This document shows positions 6,888-14,506 of a stretch of 35,382 nt of DNA, piece by piece. This DNA comes from Acidimicrobiaceae bacterium (GTDB taxonomy: Bacteria; Actinomycetota; Acidimicrobiia; Acidimicrobiales; UBA8592), in contig PBIQ01000018.1 in the NCBI GenBank assembly GCA_002720485.1, positions 1 through 35,382 of the forward strand, in the 5' to 3' direction. The number at the start of each line of letters is the position of its first letter. The first letter of the stretch is position 1. The notes below the pieces were generated by a model. The model made no database searches, had not been told where the DNA came from, and saw only the letters and a list, made by a program, of their open reading frames with translations. The translations under genes and the position numbers were made by a program.

Positions 6888-8702
6888 GTGCCCAAAGCAC
6901 TTGTCATAGTTGAATCACCAGCGAAAGCGAAAACGATCAAACGTTACCTTGGATCTGATTACTCAGTCGAAGCTTCCGTTGGGCATATTAGGGACATCAT
7001 CCAACCTAAAAATGTCAAAACCGATAAACGTTACAATCCTGCGACTCATGAAAATAATTCGGAACTCCGCAGCTACGGTATTGATGTTGCGGGGCAGAGC
7101 ACTTCGGAGAATACATGGGAACCTTGGTACGTTGTTAGCGAAAATAGCAAAAAGACAATAACTCATTTGCGTAAAGCACTTAAAAATACTGAGCTTCTAT
7201 ATCTAGCTACTGATGAAGATCGTGAAGGAGAGGCCATAGCCTGGCATCTAGTTGAAGTACTCAAACCTAAAATTCCCTATTATCGGATGGTATTTCATGA
7301 GATAACAGAAAAAGCCATTCTTGAAGCTCTTAACCATACGAGAGAAATAGATATGGATCTTGTAGCTGCACAGGAGGCTCGAAGGATCATGGACCGCATG
7401 TCAGGCTTTGGCTGGTCTGGCGTCATGCGACAAGTGATTGGTGGCGGAGCTTCAGGGGGACCGGTTCAAAGCCCCACAACCCGCCGACTTGTTGAACGAG
7501 AACGAGAACGTATCAGATTTATAAGCGCCGACTATCACAGCTTGACCGCAAGTGTTTTTTCAGAACAAGACGAAATGTTTCCTACCAAGCTTGTAGAGGT
7601 TAATGGTCGAAAGGTTGTCTCCGGAAAGAACGATTTCGATGAAAATGGAGAACTTAAGAGAAGCAGCGAAGTAGTAATTCTCGATCAGGAGCAAGCAAGC
7701 TCACTGCAGGAAGCATTAAAGACGGAAACTCTCACAGTGAGTTCCATAGAACGCTCACCTTACCAAAGGAAGCCAAAGCCACCTTTTACTACATCCACAT
7801 TCCAGCAGGAAGTCATAAATAAACTTGGAGGTTCAGCTAGCGCAGCTATGGGTATAGCGCAGAGTTTGTACCAGAATGGATTCATCACCTACCACAGAAC
7901 TGACAGCACAGCACTTTCTGATCAAGCTGTTGAAGCAGCTCGGGTAAGTATCCAAACCGTATGCGGTATCGAATATCTTCCCGAGAAACCTAGAACATAT
8001 GAGAATAAAACAGCGAGCGCTCAATTGGCGCATGAAGCTATACGACCAGCCGGAGAGGTCTTTCGCCACCCTGACGAGCTCAAAGGAGATCTGAATAAAG
8101 ACCAACTCCGGGTGTATGAAATTATTTGGAAAAGGACCATTGCATCCCAAATGACAGATGAAAGAGGCGAAACTGCTCGAATGCTGCTTGGGGGGATAGT
8201 TTCACACGAAAATAATTCAGAACCTCAGGCGGTGACATTTAGTGCAAGTGGTCGGGTTATCACACATCAAGGATTCAGGTACATCTATGAAGAAACAACT
8301 GAGAGTGATGAGGAATCAGAAGGAGAAGGGGTCCTTCCTGACCTTCCTGAGGGAGAGGTCGTAACTATTGGTCAAATAGAAGTAAAGAACCATTCGACAA
8401 AACCTCCAGCAAGATTTACGGAATCGTCAATCGTGAAATGGATGGAAGAAGTGGGAATCGGTCGACCTTCTACATTTTCTGCGACAATAGGGAAGATTCG
8501 TGCACGAGAATATGCATATAAAGAGGGCAGATCATTAGTTCCAACTGTGAAAGGAATAGTAGGGACTAACTTTCTTGAACTAGAATTTAACGATGAAGTC
8601 CAGTATCACAACAGGGCGGACTTAGAGCGGAGCCTTGATCAAATTGCTAATGGAAATGAGCAAAGAACTGAAATGCTTGACCGTTGGTGGTTTGAAAAAT
8701 AA
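6888..8702 (+). CDS. topA: DNA topoisomerase I, catalytic core (topA 5' part, before an in-frame TAA)
   Basis: Type IA topoisomerase core, which relaxes negative supercoils by passing one strand through a transient break. TOPRIM occupies residues 1-125, with Glu9 in VIVESPAKAKT and the acidic DEDREGE at 109-115. The active-site tyrosine is Tyr335 in FITYHRTDST, and GIGRPST comes later. The 604 residues equal the length of a full type IA core, and the stop falls in the linker to the C-terminal domain. Reading continues in the same frame at 8703 without another stop to 10088, so this and the next entry are one interrupted gene, 6888-10088. Oddities: the GRVQS motif reads GPVQS (191-195), and YMRTDS reads YHRTDS. 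The start is GTG, conserved PKALVIVESP immediately following. Confidence 0.88.
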   Translation: MPKALVIVESPAKAKTIKRYLGSDYSVEASVGHIRDIIQPKNVKTDKRYNPATHENNSELRSYGIDVAGQSTSENTWEPWYVVSENSKKTITHLRKALKNTELLYLATDEDREGEAIAWHLVEVLKPKIPYYRMVFHEITEKAILEALNHTREIDMDLVAAQEARRIMDRMSGFGWSGVMRQVIGGGASGGPVQSPTTRRLVERERERIRFISADYHSLTASVFSEQDEMFPTKLVEVNGRKVVSGKNDFDENGELKRSSEVVILDQEQASSLQEALKTETLTVSSIERSPYQRKPKPPFTTSTFQQEVINKLGGSASAAMGIAQSLYQNGFITYHRTDSTALSDQAVEAARVSIQTVCGIEYLPEKPRTYENKTASAQLAHEAIRPAGEVFRHPDELKGDLNKDQLRVYEIIWKRTIASQMTDERGETARMLLGGIVSHENNSEPQAVTFSASGRVITHQGFRYIYEETTESDEESEGEGVLPDLPEGEVVTIGQIEVKNHSTKPPARFTESSIVKWMEEVGIGRPSTFSATIGKIRAREYAYKEGRSLVPTVKGIVGTNFLELEFNDEVQYHNRADLERSLDQIANGNEQRTEMLDRWWFEK

Positions 8703-8729
8703 GTTGGTTTTAACGACAAACTTTTAGAA

Positions 8730-10088
8730 GTGGAAGAGAAGATCAATTTAGGTGAATTACCTAAACTCCGCGAGGAGATAGCTCATCATGTCGGTCTTGA
8801 TGCAGAATCTAATCAAAATATCTATGCGCGTTTTGCCAACCAGAAGCCGTATGTCCAATATGAAATAGATGGCGAAACCGCCTCTGTCCCCGAGAATCTT
8901 CCTCCGGATCAACTTACGGTTTCAAAAGCTAAAGAATATCTCAATGCAGCGGCAGAACCGGATCAAGTTCTATGTGTGGATCCCGAAACTGGGCTTGATG
9001 TAGTCCTCAGACAAGGAAGCTATGGGTGGTATGTCTCTTTAGGCCATTTCCCCAAATGGCCTAGAGCCTCGTCTCCTGAAGGTGAGCTAATGCGGCTTCC
9101 TCACCATCTAAAACCTCTAAAGGTTGCAGCCGCGTATCTCCGTTCAATTGTGGACCCGACAGATAACGAAGCAATTCTTTACATTCTTAATGCTCCTAAA
9201 CGTGGAATCGGGAAACGATCAATCGAGCGGTTTCAAGAAATCTCAAAGGATAATCAATTCAGCCTGTTTGAGGCTTTTCAGTCCGGACATGTTCTTAAAT
9301 CAGGAAGTAACCAAGAATCAGCGGTAGAACAGTTGGTCCATTTGATTATGGATTATCAGGAGAAACAGGAAAGCGAAAAACCGGGTTCACTTGTCCGCGA
9401 CGTACTGCATGAGTCTGGATTTTGGGATGAAATACTAACGCTTAAAGACCCAGAGACAAAGATCAAAAACATTGAGTTGTTTCTGTCGGCCCTATCGAAA
9501 TTCGATAGTTGTCAAATCGCTGTCGATGTTCTCGTTGAACGAGAAAGGTTAAAGAACACCCCAAGGCCTAAAACTGCTTCACTGCTGGAAGGAATGGACC
9601 CTGAAACCCTTACGAAGGAAGAAGCCCTTCAGCTCCTGAGCCTTCCTAAAGTTCTAGAACCAGATGATGATTCACAAATCACTCCCGCAAACCCTGACGC
9701 AGAAAGCGAAAAATCAGAAGAGGAAATCCCTGAGATTACTGTTCACAATGGACCCTATGGGCCGTATTTACGTTTTGGCGATGAGACTAGAAGTCTTGCA
9801 GATGATGATAATCCGTTCACAATCACCTATGGACGGGCCAGAGAAATACTTTCTCAGCCGAAACAGTTTCGTCGACGCCAATCAAAAGAAATCTCGTTGA
9901 AAAATGATGACGGAACGACTTGCACTGATCCAGTCTCAGAAAAGCCTATCCTTCTCAAAGAAGGAAGATTCGGCCCATACGTCACCGACGGTGAGACAAA
10001 TGCAAGCCTCCAACTTGGTGACACTGTTGAACAAATGAACGGTGAACGTGCCAAAGAACTATTGGCGGAACGACGAGCCCAACAATAA
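8730..10088 (+). CDS. topA: DNA topoisomerase I C-terminal part with inserted UvrD/PcrA 2B-like domain (topA 3' part)
   Basis: Same frame as the preceding core. Residues 1-110 form divergent Topo_C-type repeats (CVDPETGLDVVLRQGSYGWYV). About 128-272 resemble the 2B domain of UvrD/PcrA/Rep helicases (AAYLRSIVDPTDNEAIL, NAPKRGIGKRSIERF, LFEAF, VLHESGFWDEI, NIELFLSALSKF). From about 279 the normal topoisomerase sequence resumes (KTASLLEGMDPETLT, NGPYGPYLRFG, EGRFGPYVTDGETNASL). The domain therefore sits in the loop that in mycobacterial TopA is a variable linker. Helicase motifs such as Walker A are absent. The GTG at 8730 has no convincing ribosome site, so independent translation, readthrough, or a point mutation or sequence error at 8700-8702 are all open. 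Confidence 0.8.
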   Translation: MEEKINLGELPKLREEIAHHVGLDAESNQNIYARFANQKPYVQYEIDGETASVPENLPPDQLTVSKAKEYLNAAAEPDQVLCVDPETGLDVVLRQGSYGWYVSLGHFPKWPRASSPEGELMRLPHHLKPLKVAAAYLRSIVDPTDNEAILYILNAPKRGIGKRSIERFQEISKDNQFSLFEAFQSGHVLKSGSNQESAVEQLVHLIMDYQEKQESEKPGSLVRDVLHESGFWDEILTLKDPETKIKNIELFLSALSKFDSCQIAVDVLVERERLKNTPRPKTASLLEGMDPETLTKEEALQLLSLPKVLEPDDDSQITPANPDAESEKSEEEIPEITVHNGPYGPYLRFGDETRSLADDDNPFTITYGRAREILSQPKQFRRRQSKEISLKNDDGTTCTDPVSEKPILLKEGRFGPYVTDGETNASLQLGDTVEQMNGERAKELLAERRAQQ

Positions 10089-10144
10089 AAATTGTTTAGC
10101 TACCTCATTACCTTTTCCGAATTCTTTCCTGTGTTTATGCCTTA

Positions 10145-11608
10145 TTGAAGACTTCAAACTACTCTGATCGCGTGACTTCAGAACATGACTCAACCTCTCA
10201 TCACGGAGATCTCGTTGCCGGCCATCAAGGACTAGCGGGAAATCTTTGGGTTGAGAAGATATTCGGAAGCTATCAGTACTTCCGTTTATGGATCGTGCAG
10301 GCAGTGGGATCCATGGGTGATTGGCTCGGCTTTCTTGCTATAGCTGCAGCAGCTACGGAACTGGGTGGAGGAACACCAGAAACAGCAGTGGGCTTTGTTT
10401 TCTCTGTCCGGATAATCCCCGGTTTATTTCTTGCTCCACTTGCGGGCGTTCTGGTAGATCGTTGGGACCGAAAAAAAGTCATGATTTATTGTGATTTAGC
10501 GCGAGTGCTCATCCTGCTATTTCTCCCATTTGCTTCAACAGTCTGGCATCTGGTGCTGGCTTCCCTCGCATTGGAAATCTTTACACTCCTATGGATTCCT
10601 GCAAAAGATTCCGTAGTGCCTAGTATCGTCCCAAAGGAAAGCCTTACGACTGTTAATTCCCTTCAAATGGCTGCGACCTACGGGACAGTCCCCATAGCAG
10701 GTGCCATCTTTATCTTTCTTGGACGCTTTGCCGACAAAATTTCATCATGGCCCGGAGCATCATCGTTTAACGCAGATCAAATAGGTTTAGGGTTCTTTGC
10801 TGATTCCCTTACCTTTCTCTTCTCGGCAATCATGATTCTTTTTATTGGGATACCGCAACGCTCAAAGTCTGAAACTGCCCCAAAGAAGAAGCCGCGCCTT
10901 GATTTCTCTTCAACTATCAAGGAATTGCGTGAAGGTTGGGAATTTATGTTCGTCAATCCAGTTGTCCGAGCTGTCTGTGCGGCTTTGGGAGCTGGTCTGA
11001 TTGGCGGTGGTATGTTAATACCTCTTGGACCAATTTTCGCAAAAGATGTTTTAGGTGAGAATCCGGCAGACGGAATGTCGGTCCTTCAGACGGCACTGGG
11101 TATTGGCGTTGCTGTCGGCGTTGCATCCCTTGCAATGTCAAAAAACAAAATCGGGCAAGTAAAACTTTTTGTCTTCTCTGTGTTTGCCGCTAGCGCTAGT
11201 CTCTTTGTCGCCGCATCAATGTCTGGTTTGTGGCCAGCAGCAGCTCTTATAGGCTTACTAGGAGTATTCGCCGGAGCAATTTATGTCCTTGGATTCACCC
11301 TTCTGCAAATTAGTGTTGTTGAGGAGCTTCGCGGAAGGATTTTTTCAGCCGTCTACACCATAGTTAGGCTCTCATTGATCATTGCAATGTCTGTAGGGCC
11401 ATTCGTTGCTGCTACTCTTAACGGCCTATCGGAAGAAATCTTTGACAAACGGATAAGTATTGTCGGGTGGCAAATCTTTATTCCAGGCGTTCGCCTAACT
11501 CTATGGATTGCTGCCTTGATCATTCTTAGCGCTGGGTTTCTAGCCTTCAGTTCTGTAAGAAATTTTCTAGAGGATGATCTACTCTTAGATGAGGAGGAGC
11601 CGACTTAG
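10145..11608 (+). CDS. MFS transporter (MFS_3/EntS-like)
   Basis: An inner-membrane major facilitator protein of 487 residues with 10-12 hydrophobic helices, substrate unknown. A hydrophilic head (about 1-38) precedes the first helix. The signature loop between helices 2 and 3 reads LAGVLVDRWDRKKVMIYCD, typical of the family near EntS and macrolide-type exporters. The segment LWIPAKDSVVPSIVPKESLTTVNSL is also characteristic. A soluble loop (about 240-262) splits the two halves. The start TTG at 10145 lacks a clear ribosome site and could be further in. Its stop overlaps the tmk start by one base, and MFS-tmk-holB follow topA as in other Actinobacteria. Confidence 0.85.
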   Translation: MKTSNYSDRVTSEHDSTSHHGDLVAGHQGLAGNLWVEKIFGSYQYFRLWIVQAVGSMGDWLGFLAIAAAATELGGGTPETAVGFVFSVRIIPGLFLAPLAGVLVDRWDRKKVMIYCDLARVLILLFLPFASTVWHLVLASLALEIFTLLWIPAKDSVVPSIVPKESLTTVNSLQMAATYGTVPIAGAIFIFLGRFADKISSWPGASSFNADQIGLGFFADSLTFLFSAIMILFIGIPQRSKSETAPKKKPRLDFSSTIKELREGWEFMFVNPVVRAVCAALGAGLIGGGMLIPLGPIFAKDVLGENPADGMSVLQTALGIGVAVGVASLAMSKNKIGQVKLFVFSVFAASASLFVAASMSGLWPAAALIGLLGVFAGAIYVLGFTLLQISVVEELRGRIFSAVYTIVRLSLIIAMSVGPFVAATLNGLSEEIFDKRISIVGWQIFIPGVRLTLWIAALIILSAGFLAFSSVRNFLEDDLLLDEEEPT

Positions 11609-12228
11609 TGACTGGATTTCTTATAGCTTTTGAGGGTGGAGACGCCAGTGGGAAAACAACTCAAGCGCGTCGAATTTCTGAACTTATAGGAGCTGTCTTT
11701 ACTCGCGAACCCGGCGGTACTGAAGTTGGAGAGTCGCTCCGAGAGCTTCTTCTTTCACCTGAAATACCTCTTGCATTTCGTACTGAAGCGCTTCTGATGG
11801 CTGCATCAAGAGCCCAGTTAGTAGAAGAAGTTATTAGGCCGAATCTTGAAACTGGGAGGCATGTAGTTTCAGATAGGTTTTTAGCTTCATCAATTGTTTA
11901 TCAGGGATACGCTACGGGCCTTCCTGTAGATGAAGTTAGGGGATTGTCGATCTTTGCGACAAACGGGCTTCTTCCAGATTTGACAATACTCATAGATCTT
12001 CCTGTTGAACTCTCTATCCGACGAAGAACGGATATGCCCGACCGTTTCGAAAGCGAAGCAATTGAATTTCATGAAAAGGTTCGTGAAGGCTATTTATCGC
12101 TTGCAGAGAATTCTCCAGAAAGGTGGGCCGTTATTGATGGTTCGGGGTCTCTGGATGAAGTCAGCAGCCTTGTCGATGAAGCTGTAGTCAATCACCTAGG
12201 TCTTTCGTTAAATGAACCTAGGTCGTGA
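11608..12228 (+). CDS. tmk: Thymidylate kinase
   Basis: Phosphorylates dTMP to dTDP for DNA synthesis, in the cytoplasm. The 206 residues hold the P-loop FEGGDASGKTTQ, the TREPGGT motif, the DRFLASSIVYQGYA segment that contacts dTMP, and a lid around RRRTDMPDRFE. The GTG start overlaps the MFS stop by one base and is preceded by a strong ribosome site (GAGGAGGAG). The gene overlaps the holB reading frame by 17 bases, so the three genes are probably one operon. Confidence 0.95.
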   Translation: MTGFLIAFEGGDASGKTTQARRISELIGAVFTREPGGTEVGESLRELLLSPEIPLAFRTEALLMAASRAQLVEEVIRPNLETGRHVVSDRFLASSIVYQGYATGLPVDEVRGLSIFATNGLLPDLTILIDLPVELSIRRRTDMPDRFESEAIEFHEKVREGYLSLAENSPERWAVIDGSGSLDEVSSLVDEAVVNHLGLSLNEPRS

Positions 12229-13285
12229 CATGGGAGCGCAATCCGCTGTTTTCGATCGTGTCGTTGAGCAAGAGAAAGTTATTGAACAACTAGAAACATC
12301 AGCATTGCATCCACTTCATGCTTATTTCTTCGTGGGTCCAAGAGGCTCATGCCGTTGGGAAGCTGCTAAAGGGTTTGCCGCTCTCATTTTAAGCGCAGGT
12401 TTGGATCAAACTGATGCCGAGAGGGCAGTGCGTCTGGCCCTAAGCGGAGAGCATCCAGATTTAGTTCGGGTCTCTCCTCAGGGCAACCAGTACCGAGATG
12501 AAGAAGTACAGATAGTCATAAATGAAGCTAGTCGAACTCCGGTAGAGAGCGCTAGAAAGATAATTGTTGCTGACCGATTCCACACGGCGAATGCCACTGC
12601 AGTGGGTCGTCTTCTTAAAACCCTTGAAGAGCCACCCCCGTCGACCGTCATTATTCTGATGGCAGAAGATATCCCCGATGAGCAAATCACGATTGCTTCT
12701 AGATGTATGACATTAGAATTTCATCCTATTTCTACATCTGGAGTGCTTACGTGGCTTCTCGGCCAAAATTGTGATGGCGAAATTGCTGAAACGGTGGCAC
12801 TTGCTTCGCGAGGAGATCTTCATCGGGCCTCTGATCTGATTAGCGATCAACACGTTACTGATCGATTTTTTATGTGGCAATCGATACCGGAACGTTTAAC
12901 CAAGGACGGGTATGTCATTGCTGAGCTCGTTGAAGAGATTCGAAATAGTCTGGATGAAGCACAGGCGGTGATCGATGAGAGACATATTCAAGAAAAGGAG
13001 TTGTTAGCCGAGCGTGAAGAGTCTTTAGGTGTTCGTGGGTCAGGAAGAAAAGAGCTTGAGGCTAACCAAAAAAGAGAAATTCGTCGTTTCCGGATTGATG
13101 AGCTTCGGTTTGGTTTCGCTACTTTAGTAAATGTTTTTAGGGACAAGATGCATGTAGCTCCTTCTGAGCCGCTTGCCCGTTCAATTGAACATGTCCGGAG
13201 GGCAAATGGTGCTCTTAACAGGAACCCAAACGAGAGCCTTCTTCTTCAAGGCCTCTTTATTTCACTTTCCGATGAAGATATATAA
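12212..13285 (+). CDS. holB: DNA polymerase III subunit delta' (HolB-like)
   Basis: Clamp-loader subunit that helps load the beta clamp. The 357 residues have the AAA+ fold start VVEQEKVIEQLE, a degenerate P-loop (GPRGSCRWEAA, Lys replaced by Arg), GEHPDLVRVSP, the KTLEEPPPSTVIILMAED segment, and the SRC motif (TIASRCMTLEF). The zinc-binding cysteines usually found before the HPD segment are absent. A C-terminal, partly coiled segment with charged residues (about 245-290) is followed by the helical end. ATG at 12230 is an alternative start that would shorten the overlap with tmk. Immediately downstream lies tRNA-Thr. Confidence 0.88.
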   Translation: MNLGRDMGAQSAVFDRVVEQEKVIEQLETSALHPLHAYFFVGPRGSCRWEAAKGFAALILSAGLDQTDAERAVRLALSGEHPDLVRVSPQGNQYRDEEVQIVINEASRTPVESARKIIVADRFHTANATAVGRLLKTLEEPPPSTVIILMAEDIPDEQITIASRCMTLEFHPISTSGVLTWLLGQNCDGEIAETVALASRGDLHRASDLISDQHVTDRFFMWQSIPERLTKDGYVIAELVEEIRNSLDEAQAVIDERHIQEKELLAEREESLGVRGSGRKELEANQKREIRRFRIDELRFGFATLVNVFRDKMHVAPSEPLARSIEHVRRANGALNRNPNESLLLQGLFISLSDEDI

Positions 13286-13330
13286 CTAAAGTCGTCAACC
13301 ATCATATGTGTTGCTACGGTATGAATTCTT

Positions 13331-13403
13331 GCCCGGGTAGCTCAGTTGGTAGAGCGATTCACTCGTAATGAATAGGTCAGGGGTTCAATTCCCCTCTCGG
13401 GCT
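13331..13403 (+). tRNA. tRNA-Thr (anticodon CGT)
   Basis: Acceptor GCCCGGG pairs with CTCGGGC with one G-T pair. The D-arm contains GCTCAGTTGGTAGAG. The anticodon stem ATTCA/TGAAT encloses CTCGTAA, giving CGT, which reads ACG. The T-arm has GGTTCAATTCC. CCA is not encoded; the discriminator is T. Confidence 0.95.
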
Positions 13404-13471
13404 CAACTTAAGATGAATTAGTCTTCGATCTAGAAATACAACTACGGGAGAGTTCCCTATTCTTTCGTCGG

Positions 13472-13477
13472 TACACT
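13472..13477 (+). promoter_or_regulatory. -10 element, leaderless promoter of the ECF sigma gene
   Basis: TACACT followed by six bases and ATG at 13484, with no Shine-Dalgarno sequence. No GGAAT/GTT autoregulatory promoter is visible in front of this operon, unlike many sigR/sigH loci. Confidence 0.4.
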
Positions 13478-13483
13478 AGAAGT

Positions 13484-14095
13484 ATGGCTGATCAATCTGA
13501 ATTTGAATCAATGGCTATGCCATTCATGGATCAGCTGTATTCGCATGCCCTTCGACTTACGAAGAATTCATCAGATGCTGAAGATCTCGTCCAAGAGACA
13601 TACCTCAAGGGTTATCGGGCGTTTTCAACTTTTGAAGAAGGAACAAATCTTCGCGCTTGGCTATTTCGGATACTTACCAATAGCTTCATAAATAACTACC
13701 GAAAGAAGCAACGCGGTTTTGAAGAGGAAGATCTTGACGATTTCGAGGATATGTACCTTCACCGGCGGCTAGGAAGCACGCAAACTCCTTCGCTAGGGAT
13801 GAGCGCAGAGGATATGCTTTTTGAGCGTTTAACAGAAGAGGAAATCAAAGATGCTGTAGAGGATCTTCCCACCCAGTACCGAGAGGTTGTTCTACTTGCG
13901 GATGTTCAGGGTTTTTCATACAAAGAAATTGCGGACATACTTGACATTCCTGATGGAACAGTCATGTCACGCTTGCATCGTGGCCGGGCAAAACTTCAAA
14001 AAGATCTTTTGGAATTTGCTAGTAAACGAGGACTTATAACCGGACTCCATCAGGATCGCCTTCCAGAAACAGTAGGAGCAGGAGGTAGATCATGA
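13484..14095 (+). CDS. ECF RNA polymerase sigma factor, SigR/SigH (RpoE) type
   Basis: An alternative sigma factor of 203 residues with region 2 (about 12-80, [27 protein letters not shown] and [21 protein letters not shown]) and region 4 (about 122-180, [26 protein letters not shown]). The EDLVQET and [11 protein letters not shown] forms match the SigR/SigH group, which drives the thiol-oxidation and heat response in Actinobacteria. The next gene, overlapping by four bases, is a zinc-type anti-sigma factor, as expected for this group. Promoter matches of the SigR type lie before clpC and groEL in this window. Probable regulation is redox control through the anti-sigma factor. Confidence 0.93.
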   Translation: MADQSEFESMAMPFMDQLYSHALRLTKNSSDAEDLVQETYLKGYRAFSTFEEGTNLRAWLFRILTNSFINNYRKKQRGFEEEDLDDFEDMYLHRRLGSTQTPSLGMSAEDMLFERLTEEEIKDAVEDLPTQYREVVLLADVQGFSYKEIADILDIPDGTVMSRLHRGRAKLQKDLLEFASKRGLITGLHQDRLPETVGAGGRS

Positions 14096-14421
14096 TCAAC
14101 CCTCCTGATAAGAACGATGCATTAGACCAGCAATCTCATAAAATGCTTCCCAACGGTCCCACAGAGACTCATAAGTGTGAAGATTCTAACGCGATTATTA
14201 CGCAAGCTCTTGAGGGTGTGCCTAATCCTCAATTTATTCAGGCTGTTAGGAGCCATTTCGGCGGATGTAGGCAGTGCTTAGATGCGCTCGATCTCGAAAT
14301 ACGCTTCAAACTGGCTATGGCGCAGAGAGCAACGGATAAGGCGCCGCCTTCTCTTCAACTTCGAATAAGTGAATCGCTGCAGAGAATTGACCTGAAAGAC
14401 ATCACGATTTCTGATCTCTAG
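14092..14421 (+). CDS. Zinc-binding anti-sigma factor (ZAS, RsrA/RshA-like)
   Basis: Probably binds and inhibits the ECF sigma factor encoded just upstream until disulphide formation releases it. The 109 residues contain HKC at 27-29 and HFGGCRQC at 55-62, giving the H-x3-C-x2-C zinc site of the ZAS family plus an upstream His/Cys pair. It is cytoplasmic, with no membrane helix. It has a longer N-terminal head than RsrA. The ATG overlaps the sigma stop (ATGA), a coupled pair. Confidence 0.85.
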   Translation: MINPPDKNDALDQQSHKMLPNGPTETHKCEDSNAIITQALEGVPNPQFIQAVRSHFGGCRQCLDALDLEIRFKLAMAQRATDKAPPSLQLRISESLQRIDLKDITISDL

Positions 14422-14506
14422 AAACGAGTTTTTTTTCAGTACTTTGCTCTCTTGAATTATTTTCGCGTATTGTTGCATTGGAAACATTTGAATAGGGGTT
14501 CAAAAT

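Noticed and set aside
8700-8702. Stop in topA as a selenocysteine codon
   Set aside because: The codon is TAA, not TGA, so the tRNA-Sec in this window cannot decode it.
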